From: QHWF01 sp036848175
Lineage (GTDB): Bacteria; Acidobacteriota; Vicinamibacteria; Vicinamibacterales; CAVVIG01
Length of the DNA: 16,268 bases
Direction of reading: 5' to 3'
Assembly (NCBI GenBank): GCA_036848175.1
Contig: DAIUKO010000159.1
Location: 1 to 16,268 of the forward strand
This document shows positions 7,085 to 13,983 of this stretch, piece after piece (the stretch's first letter is position 1; the number at the start of each line of letters is the position of its first letter). The position numbers and the translations under genes were made by a program. The notes below the pieces were generated by a model, which was not told the DNA's origin, searched no databases, and was given only the letters and a program-made list of their open reading frames with translations.

Positions 7085-10036
7085 ATGGGTGGACCAACGG
7101 CAACGCACGCTCGGCTCCGCCGGATCGGCGGAGTGCTGACGCTGATCGTCAGCGTGATGGGATCGCCGGCGTGGGCACAGAGCGGCGGCTCGTCCGCCGT
7201 CATTCACGGCACGGTTCAGGATGAATCCGGCGGTGCATTGCCCGGAGTCGTCGCGACGCTGTCGAGTCCGGCGCTCCAGGTGCGGCAGATGACGACGGTC
7301 AGCGATGTGCAGGGCAACTACCGGTTCGGCGAGCTGCCGACCGGCGTCTACACGATCAAGTTCGAGCTCGCCGGCTTCACGTCGTTCATCCGCAACGAGC
7401 TGAGACTGCCGGTCGGCTTCGACGCGAAGGTGGACGTGCTGTTGAAGATCGGCAGCCTCGAAGAATCGGTGACGGTGACGGGCGGCAGTCCGGTCATCGA
7501 CGTGACGACCACGACGAAGAGCGTCACGCTCAATACCGAGGTGCTCAACGAAATCCCGCGCGGCCGCGATCTCAGCATGGTCTATAGCATGGCGCCCGGC
7601 GTGACGCTCGCGGGCACGCCCGACGTCGGTGGCAGCAACATGGCGAACCGGCAGAACATTTCGTCCGGCGGCGTCGCGCTGCAGCCGAAGCTGCAGATCG
7701 AAGGCATGAACATCGTGCTGAGCGACGATCAGAACTCGGGCGTCTACTTCAACTCCGACACGCTCGAAGAGATCCAGATCAAAACCTCCGGCAACGACGC
7801 CTCGGTCGGTGTGCCAGGCATTTCGATGGTCGGGGTGATCAAATCGGGCGGCAACAGCTACCACGGGATCTACAGCGCCAGCTACCAGTCGCCCAAGCTG
7901 CAATCCAACAACCTCGACGACCACCTGCGCTCGCAGGGGTTGACGGCCGTGCAGCCCGTGAAGTCGTTCTACGACTACCAGGCCGATCTCGGCGGCAAGA
8001 TTCTCCAGGACAAGCTGTGGTTCTACCTCGCCTACAGCAAGCAGCAGAAGAACACGGGCATCGCCGGGTTCGTCTCAGCGCCCGGTCCGGACGGCAGGTA
8101 CCTCACCGGCGACGAACCGATCGCCTACGCGACGACGGGCATCGGTCAGTGGGCGATGAAGTATTCGTACTTGATCACGCCGAACAACCGGCTGAACTAC
8201 GTCTGGCAGCGCGGCAACAAGTTCGTCGGCGAAGACGGCGCCGGCGTGCTGAGTCCGCTCGAGCACACGCGCGACTACTCGAATCCGACCGCGATCAACC
8301 GGCTGGAATACCAGAGCACGATCAACTCGTGGTCGCTGTTCAACGTCGTCGGCGGCTACGCCGGATGGTGGTCCGATTACTCGTCGTATCGTCAGGCCGA
8401 GAAGTACGGCTTCGCGTTGGGCCCGGCCAAGCTCGATCGCGAGAGCGGGCTGACCACCGGGCCGAACGCGCAGAACACCGCGCTGCGTCCGCAGGATCGC
8501 TACATGGTCGACGCCGCGTACAGTTTCTTCCCGCAGAACTTCCTCGGCGGCCACCATCAGTTCAAAGCCGGCCTGTCGTACTACCACGATCATGAAGCGT
8601 GGTACTACCCGACCAACCGTCCGGAGCTCGGCAACTACATGCTGGTCTTCGACAAAGTCAATGGCCTGTCGGGCACGCCGGTGCAGCTTCAGGTCAGCGA
8701 CATGCCTGTGTATCCATCGGACATGGAGCAGGAGACGGCGCTGTACTTGAACGACACGTGGCGAGTCACCGATCGGCTCACCGCCAATCTGGGCGTCCGC
8801 TGGGACTACCAACACGTCTACCTGCCGGCGCAGAGCCACGAGGCGACGCCGGACTTTCCGACCGTGTGGCCCGCCGGCGACTATCCCTACACGAACCTCG
8901 TGAAGTGGTATCGGACCGTGCCGCGATTCGGTGTTGCCTACGACGGCCGCAGTCTCGGCGTCTTCAAAGTGTCGGCCGGTCTCTATGGGTATGTGTTCGG
9001 CGCGCAGCGCGGCATCAGCTACAACCGGAACGCGCTGCAGACCGCGACGTTCACGTGGCACGATCTGAACGGCGACAAGCTCTATCAGCCGGGTGAAGTG
9101 AACCTCAATTTGAACGGGGCGGATTTCGTCAGCGTCAACGGCGCGATCGGCAACATCATGAACCCGGATCTCAAGCAGCCGCTCTATCAGGAGTACGCAA
9201 CGAGCTGGGAGCATCCGCTGGCCCCGAACAGCGCAATCTCCACGTCGTACACGTACCGGCGTTCCAGCGACAACTACGACATCCCCGGTCCGAACGTCGC
9301 GCGACCGCCGAGCGCCTACAACATCCCGATTACGCGGCGAGATCCGGGCCCTGACGGCCTCCTCGGCAACGCCGACGATGCCGGTCTGCCGAGCGTGACG
9401 TTCTACGACTACGACCCTGCGTATCGCGGCATCGCGTTCGTGAAGAACACGCTCCAGAACAGCGTGCTGGACAACTGGTTCCACACGATCGAGCTCACGG
9501 TCACGAAGCGTCCGACGCGGAGGTGGCAGGGCTCGGCGTCATTCTGGATGGTCAAGAATCATCGCTGGATCACCAACACGTTCAACGCGCCGCAGGACTT
9601 CTACAACGCGCTCGACGAGACCTGGAGCTGGGCCGGCAATTTCGAGGTCAGCTATCGCTTGCCGTACGATTTCCTCGCCGCCGCGAACATGCAGTCCAAG
9701 AAGGGCGCGACCGGACAACGGATGGTCCTGTTCCGCACGGTCGATCCCGACGGCGGTCCGCCGATCTCGCAGCTCAGCACCGTGAACGTGCGCGTCGAGC
9801 CGTACGGCGCGGAGGTCGGCCCGGGACTGAACGTGTTCAACGTGCGCCTGTCCAAGGACTTCCGGATCGGCGGCGGCAAGCTGGGCGCGGGCTTCGACGT
9901 GTTCAACGTTCTCAATTCGAATGCCCCCAATCAGCTGCTCTACGCGTCGGGTCCGACGTATCTCTATCCAACCGGCGTCAACGGCGGCATCCTCCCGGCG
10001 CGCATCGCCCGTCTGACCGCACGATTCCAGTTCTAG
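7085..10036 (+). CDS. TonB-dependent receptor with N-terminal carboxypeptidase-regulatory-like domain
   Basis: This is a 983-residue outer-membrane receptor. A signal peptide ends at about residue 31 (SPAWA|QSG). Residues about 38-125 form a carboxypeptidase-regulatory-like Ig domain (VIHGTVQDESGGALPGV, then GNYRFGELPTGVYTIKFELAGF). A plug follows, with SPVIDVTTTTKSVTLNTEVL and PRGRDLSMVYSMAPGV. The rest is a long aromatic-rich beta-barrel ending ARLTARFQF, with the C-terminal phenylalanine expected for outer-membrane barrel insertion. It matches the large 'OAR-like' receptors that are abundant in Acidobacteriota and Bacteroidota. Such proteins import large or scarce ligands using TonB energy, and the ligand is not readable here. 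I see no frameshift or break. Its position 25 bases after the PQQ dehydrogenase suggests co-transcription and a shared substrate or cofactor. Confidence 0.93.
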   Translation: MGGPTATHARLRRIGGVLTLIVSVMGSPAWAQSGGSSAVIHGTVQDESGGALPGVVATLSSPALQVRQMTTVSDVQGNYRFGELPTGVYTIKFELAGFTSFIRNELRLPVGFDAKVDVLLKIGSLEESVTVTGGSPVIDVTTTTKSVTLNTEVLNEIPRGRDLSMVYSMAPGVTLAGTPDVGGSNMANRQNISSGGVALQPKLQIEGMNIVLSDDQNSGVYFNSDTLEEIQIKTSGNDASVGVPGISMVGVIKSGGNSYHGIYSASYQSPKLQSNNLDDHLRSQGLTAVQPVKSFYDYQADLGGKILQDKLWFYLAYSKQQKNTGIAGFVSAPGPDGRYLTGDEPIAYATTGIGQWAMKYSYLITPNNRLNYVWQRGNKFVGEDGAGVLSPLEHTRDYSNPTAINRLEYQSTINSWSLFNVVGGYAGWWSDYSSYRQAEKYGFALGPAKLDRESGLTTGPNAQNTALRPQDRYMVDAAYSFFPQNFLGGHHQFKAGLSYYHDHEAWYYPTNRPELGNYMLVFDKVNGLSGTPVQLQVSDMPVYPSDMEQETALYLNDTWRVTDRLTANLGVRWDYQHVYLPAQSHEATPDFPTVWPAGDYPYTNLVKWYRTVPRFGVAYDGRSLGVFKVSAGLYGYVFGAQRGISYNRNALQTATFTWHDLNGDKLYQPGEVNLNLNGADFVSVNGAIGNIMNPDLKQPLYQEYATSWEHPLAPNSAISTSYTYRRSSDNYDIPGPNVARPPSAYNIPITRRDPGPDGLLGNADDAGLPSVTFYDYDPAYRGIAFVKNTLQNSVLDNWFHTIELTVTKRPTRRWQGSASFWMVKNHRWITNTFNAPQDFYNALDETWSWAGNFEVSYRLPYDFLAAANMQSKKGATGQRMVLFRTVDPDGGPPISQLSTVNVRVEPYGAEVGPGLNVFNVRLSKDFRIGGGKLGAGFDVFNVLNSNAPNQLLYASGPTYLYPTGVNGGILPARIARLTARFQF

Positions 10037-10042
10037 CGCAGT

Positions 10043-10080
10043 CACTCGGCGGCGGGCCTGAAGGGCCCGCCCTGCGAGTG
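10043..10080. repeat. REP-like hairpin, copy 1
   Basis: The inner stem gcgggcc/ggcccgc (10052-10058 with 10064-10070, loop tgaag) is enclosed by outer arms cactcg (10043-10048) and cgagtg (10075-10080). It begins seven bases after the receptor stop codon. No T-run follows, so it is not a classic terminator, though it could block 3' exonucleases. It resembles copy 2 at 10109-10146 read on the opposite strand. Confidence 0.65.
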
Positions 10081-10108
10081 TCGGGGATACGGCCGCGGAA
10101 ACCAACGT

Positions 10109-10146
10109 ACTCGTAGGGCGGCCCTTTCAGGGCCGCCTCGACGAGT
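10109..10146. repeat. REP-like hairpin, copy 2, inverted relative to copy 1
   Basis: A perfect 9-bp inner stem, ggcggccct (10117-10125) with agggccgcc (10129-10137) and loop ttc, is enclosed by arms actcgt (10109-10114) and acgagt (10141-10146). Its reverse complement aligns with copy 1: the CACTCG arm, a GC-rich stem around a TGAA-type loop, the short CCCT strip and the CGAGT arm come in the same order. It ends 12 bases before the small gene at 10159 and might affect its translation. Confidence 0.65.
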
Positions 10147-10158
10147 GGCGAGAACATC

Positions 10159-10398
10159 ATGGCCAGCACAGCCAGCGAGATGACCGACCAGGAGATCAAG
10201 GACCTCATGCGCGCCATCGCGAGGGCGAACGGCCGTCCGCTCAGCGAGGAACGGATCGAGGCGGACCTGCCCGCGTACAGGAATTTCCTGCTCGCGATGG
10301 AACGCATCGATCGGCACACGTTCGCCGTCGAAGACGAGCCGGCGTTTCACTTCTCGCTTCGCACGCTGGCGCCGGGATGGAAGGCGGGATCGCGATGA
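10159..10398 (+). CDS. AtzG/GatC-like small amidase-partner protein
   Basis: This 79-residue protein starts MASTASEMTDQEIKDLMRAI. Its layout, two short helices around 'GRPLSEERIEADLPAYRNFL' followed by an EPAFHF tail, resembles small AtzG-like proteins, which are GatC-related partners of amidase-signature enzymes and end in a similar EPA-x-F block. Its stop codon overlaps the start of the amidase gene (ATGA at 10395-10398), so the two are almost certainly translationally coupled, which supports a partner role. It has no signal peptide of its own. An internal ATG at 10180 is an alternative start, and neither is preceded by a strong ribosome site. The family assignment rests on pattern and neighbour and is moderate; being a real gene is more secure. 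Confidence 0.68.
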   Translation: MASTASEMTDQEIKDLMRAIARANGRPLSEERIEADLPAYRNFLLAMERIDRHTFAVEDEPAFHFSLRTLAPGWKAGSR

Positions 10399-11834
10399 AC
10401 GTCTCACGCCGCGGATTCCTCGCCGGCTCGATCGGCATCGCGTTAGCCGAGCAGCTTCCGTCGATCCACGCCGCGACCGGAGAGCTGCACTATCTGACGC
10501 TCCGCGACGCCGCCGCGCGGATTCGCAGCAAGGCGCTGTCACCCGTGGAGCTGACCCAGGCGATCCTCGCGCGAATCGATCACGTCGAGCCGAAGGTGCA
10601 CGCGTTCATCACCATCACACGAGAGCACGCGGTCGACGCGGCGCGTGCCGCCGAGCGCGAGATCGCCGCCGGCCGCTATCGCGGACCGCTGCACGGGATT
10701 CCCGTGGCCGTCAAAGACACGCACTACACGAAGGGCATCAAGACGACGTGTGCCTCGCCGGTGCTCGCCGATTTCGTGCCGTCGTTCGACGCGACGGTGG
10801 TGACGAAGTTGAAAAATGCCGGCGCGATTCTGATTGGCAAGACGAATCTGCCCGAGTTCTCGTCCGGGTCGTCGGGCAACGGCACGAACAACCCGTGGAA
10901 CCTGGCGAAGCCGACCGGCGGATCGAGCGCCGGCAATGCCGCCGGCCTCGGCGCCGGAATGTTCTTCGGCGCCAGCGGCGGCGATACGGGCGCGTCCATT
11001 CGCGGTCCCGCGGCGCTCTGCGGCGTCGTCGGTCTGAAGCCGACCTACGGACGCGTCAGCGGCTACGGCGTGATGAAGCTCAGTTGGTCCGTCGATCACG
11101 TCGGTCCGATGACGCGGACGGTCGAAGACAACGCGATCATGCTCGACGTCCTCGCCGGCCACGATCCGGAGGACTGGGCGAGCGCGGACGTGCCGGTTCC
11201 GGACTACACCCGCGCGCTCAGGCGCGGCGTTCGCAGTCTGCGGATCGGCATCCCGAAGGGGCCGATGATCGAGGGCTTCCATGCCGACGAATTGAAAGCG
11301 TTCGACCAGGCGGTGCGCGTGTTTCAGAAACTCGGCGCGCGCGTCAGCGAGTTCGACTTTCCGCCGACGCTCGCGGTCATGGGCGACGCGCACAACATCA
11401 TCCGCATCTGTGAGGCGGCGTCGTACCACGAACCGTTCCTGGCGAACAAGGCCGAGCTCTACGGGCCGAGCATGGTGAGGCGAGACGTCGAGGCGGGCTC
11501 GCTGATCACCGCCGGTCAATATCTGCGCGCGCAGAAGGTGCGCAAGATCTTCGTCAAGCAGATGCTCGCGATCTTCAACGGCTTCGACGTCATGATCACG
11601 CCCGAATCGGTGCCGGCCGGCGAGCCGACGCGCGCGGCGCTCAATCCGCACTCGCCATTCAACGACACCGGATTCCCGGGCATGGCGGTGCCGGCCGGCT
11701 TCTCGACCTCGCCCCCGGGGCTGCCGCTGTCGATCCAGATCGTCGGCAAGCCGTTCGACGAAGAGACCGTCTACGCGGCCGGATATGCCTACGAAGCCGA
11801 AACGCGTTTCCACGAACAAAGGCCGCCGCTCTAA
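10395..11834 (+). CDS. Amidase-signature-family amidase with Tat signal peptide
   Basis: This 479-residue Ser-cisSer-Lys amidohydrolase has all the expected catalytic parts: Lys107 in GIPVAVKDTHYT, the cis-serine in the glycine/serine loop GGSSAG (Ser177 or Ser178), and the nucleophile Ser201 in GGDTGASIRGPAALCG. The start MNVSRRGFLAGS carries a twin-arginine motif (Arg5-Arg6) followed by a short hydrophobic stretch, which indicates export as a folded protein; the mature enzyme would begin near residue 27. The family hydrolyses amides and acyl-amides, and the sequence does not show which. I preferred the ATG at 10395 over one at 10377, because it puts the Tat motif at the N-terminus and gives the ATGA overlap with the small upstream gene. 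Its last 50 bases overlap the following gene. Confidence 0.92.
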   Translation: MNVSRRGFLAGSIGIALAEQLPSIHAATGELHYLTLRDAAARIRSKALSPVELTQAILARIDHVEPKVHAFITITREHAVDAARAAEREIAAGRYRGPLHGIPVAVKDTHYTKGIKTTCASPVLADFVPSFDATVVTKLKNAGAILIGKTNLPEFSSGSSGNGTNNPWNLAKPTGGSSAGNAAGLGAGMFFGASGGDTGASIRGPAALCGVVGLKPTYGRVSGYGVMKLSWSVDHVGPMTRTVEDNAIMLDVLAGHDPEDWASADVPVPDYTRALRRGVRSLRIGIPKGPMIEGFHADELKAFDQAVRVFQKLGARVSEFDFPPTLAVMGDAHNIIRICEAASYHEPFLANKAELYGPSMVRRDVEAGSLITAGQYLRAQKVRKIFVKQMLAIFNGFDVMITPESVPAGEPTRAALNPHSPFNDTGFPGMAVPAGFSTSPPGLPLSIQIVGKPFDEETVYAAGYAYEAETRFHEQRPPL

Positions 11835-13983
11835 CTCCTTCGCGGTCGCGCGGTCGCAAAGGCGACGGCTGGCCGGCGCGCTCGCGTCGGTCTTCGTGCT
11901 GAAGCTCGTCGTCATGCTGCAGCTGAACGATCACGTGTTGACGCAGCCCGACGCCGGCCTCGATACCACCGCCTACGCCGGCCTCGCCGATCGCGTGCTC
12001 ACCGGCGACGTCGGATTGGGACCGGGACTCTATTTCCTTTCTCCGCTCTATATCTATTTTCTGGCGGCCGTGCTCGCCATCGGGCATTCGTTCACGGCGG
12101 TGCGACTGGTGCAAATCGCGCTCGGCACGACGGGTGTGGCGCTCGTCTTCATCACCGCCGACGAATGGTTCGGCCGTCGCGCGGCCTGGCTGGCGGCGGC
12201 CTTCGCGACGCTGACCGGCGTCTTCACGTTCTATGAGTCGCTGATCCTCCAGACCGCGCTCGATCCATTTCTCACCGCCGCCGCATTGACGTGTCTGACG
12301 CTCGGCCTGCGGCGAGCCGACGATCGTTGGCTCGCGTTCGCGGGCCTCGCCTTCGGCATCCACGCCTGCAATCGCCCCAACGTCGCCGCGCCGGCTGTCG
12401 TCATCGCGCTGCTGCTGGCGGCGGCGCGCCGCTGGCGGGCGGCCGCCGCGTTCTCGATCGCGCTCGCGACGGCGCTCGCGCCGGTCACGATCAGGAACAT
12501 CGTCGTCTCCGGCTACTGGTCTCCGGTCACCGCATCGCACGGCGGTTTGAACTTCTTCATCGGCAACAACGCCGGCGCCGACGGCACCTTTCACGCGGTG
12601 GCTGACGTCACGCCGGACATCAGAGGACAGCAGGAAGACACGCGGCGTGTGGCCGAACGCGCCACCGGTCACGCGCTCGACGATGCCGGCGTGTCGTCGT
12701 TCTTCTATCAACGCGGCTGGACCTGGATCCGCGAGCAGCCATCTGCCGCGGCGAGACTGTTCGCGCGAAAACTCTCGCTGATGTTCAGTGCGAAATACCT
12801 CTGGCTGAACTACAGCTATCCGTTTTTCGCGCACGACGAGCGGACGCTGCTGCGCGTTCTGGTCGTCGGGCCGTGGCTCCTGATCCCGGTCGGCCTCGTC
12901 GGCCTCGTGATCGCGGCGCCGCCCGGACAACGATCGGCATATCTCATCTGGACGTCGTTCGTGCCGATCTACGCGCTGGCGGTCGCGGTGTTCTACGTCA
13001 GCGATCGCTATCAATTGCCGATGCTCATTCCGCTGTGCGCCGGCGCCGGCGCGGCGGTCGACGCGCTCGCGAGCGCCGCCTTCGCGCAGCGATGGGCGAG
13101 ACTCGCGATCTCCGGCGCCGCGATCGGCGCCCTCCTTCTATTGGTCAACCGTCCGCTTGCCTACGACGAGGGCATCGCCGAAGAGCGCACGCGCATGGCG
13201 GAGCGGCTGGTCACCTTGGGGCGCTACGACGAAGCCGGGCAGTGGGCCGACCGTGCGGAACAGGCGCATCCCCGTCCCGGGGAAGTTCGTTTTCGCGTCG
13301 GCCAGCGGTTGGTCGCGCAGAATCAGTCGACGGCAGCGATCGCGTATTTTCGGCGAGCGTTGACGCTCGACCCGAACCAGCCGGTTGTCGAGTACGCGCT
13401 GGGTGAAACACTGCTCGAAGCGGAACGCCCTCGCGACGCGATCGCTCCGCTTCGGAGCGCGCTCGAAGGCGGCGTCCACGCGGATCAGGCCGGCTACGAT
13501 CTCGTGCGTGCGCTCGGCGCATCGGGCGAGCGGGAAGAAGCGATCCGCGTGCTCGAGCAGGTGCGTCCCGCGCGCGAAGACGATGCCGGGCGTTGGGTGG
13601 CGCTCAGCAGGCTGGCGGTTCAACTGCAGGAACCGCGGCTGGCGCAGGCGTTCGCGCGCAAGGCCATCGCGCTGCGCCCGGATCTCGCCGCCGCGCACGG
13701 GCAGCTTGGCGACGGGCTCAACCTCGAAGGGCGATGGGGAGACGCGGCTCGCGAATTGGACGAAGCGATTCGCCTGGATCCGCACAGCGCCGCGCCGCAC
13801 GTCGGCCTCGCCGTCGCCGACGCGAACATGGGTCGCCTGGCCGACGCGCGAATCCATGTCGAAGAAGCATTGCGACTCGATCCCGGTTCCGAAGCCGCCA
13901 GACGCGTGCAGCAGGCGCTGGAACGATCGTCTGCCATCCGCGATGGCCGTACGGGTCGGTCGGCGGGCCGGCGTCAAAACTGA
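11785..13983 (+). CDS. GT-C-type membrane glycosyltransferase (PMT/ArnT-like) with C-terminal TPR repeats
   Basis: This is a 732-residue protein. Residues about 30-460 hold many membrane segments, roughly eight to eleven. The first outside loop carries acidic DAGLDTTAYAGLADR (Asp56, Asp60), where GT-C enzymes of the PMT/ArnT (GT39/GT83) type keep their catalytic aspartates. A later PVTASHGGLNFFIGNN block and YVSDRYQLPML are also typical. Residues about 470-720 are TPR-type repeats (for example AIAYFRRALTLDPNQP, and again ARELDEAIRLDPHS and HVEEALRLDPGSE). It probably transfers a sugar from a lipid-linked donor to a periplasmic acceptor; neither is identified. The ATG at 11785 overlaps the amidase gene by 50 bases. 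Later in-frame starts would cut the first membrane segment, so this start is plausible but not proven. It overlaps the convergent downstream gene by 10 bases. Confidence 0.82.
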   Translation: MPTKPKRVSTNKGRRSNSFAVARSQRRRLAGALASVFVLKLVVMLQLNDHVLTQPDAGLDTTAYAGLADRVLTGDVGLGPGLYFLSPLYIYFLAAVLAIGHSFTAVRLVQIALGTTGVALVFITADEWFGRRAAWLAAAFATLTGVFTFYESLILQTALDPFLTAAALTCLTLGLRRADDRWLAFAGLAFGIHACNRPNVAAPAVVIALLLAAARRWRAAAAFSIALATALAPVTIRNIVVSGYWSPVTASHGGLNFFIGNNAGADGTFHAVADVTPDIRGQQEDTRRVAERATGHALDDAGVSSFFYQRGWTWIREQPSAAARLFARKLSLMFSAKYLWLNYSYPFFAHDERTLLRVLVVGPWLLIPVGLVGLVIAAPPGQRSAYLIWTSFVPIYALAVAVFYVSDRYQLPMLIPLCAGAGAAVDALASAAFAQRWARLAISGAAIGALLLLVNRPLAYDEGIAEERTRMAERLVTLGRYDEAGQWADRAEQAHPRPGEVRFRVGQRLVAQNQSTAAIAYFRRALTLDPNQPVVEYALGETLLEAERPRDAIAPLRSALEGGVHADQAGYDLVRALGASGEREEAIRVLEQVRPAREDDAGRWVALSRLAVQLQEPRLAQAFARKAIALRPDLAAAHGQLGDGLNLEGRWGDAARELDEAIRLDPHSAAPHVGLAVADANMGRLADARIHVEEALRLDPGSEAARRVQQALERSSAIRDGRTGRSAGRRQN

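Noticed and set aside
8075..9484. Open frame of 469 codons on the minus strand inside the TonB receptor
   Set aside because: The receptor is intact and convincing; the opposite frame has no family features.
10043..10146. Intrinsic transcription terminators
   Set aside because: The hairpins are strong, but neither is followed by a run of T, and their mutual inverted similarity fits a repeat element better. A role in transcript ending or stability is still possible.
10159..11834. Toxin-antitoxin or defence pair (small gene overlapping a larger one)
   Set aside because: The larger gene is a complete amidase with its full catalytic set and a Tat signal, and the small one fits an amidase partner.
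11659..13014. Open frame of 451 codons on the minus strand, opposite the amidase and glycosyltransferase genes
   Set aside because: Its composition is extreme in Arg, Glu and Asp, typical of antisense translation of high-GC coding DNA, with no recognisable motif.
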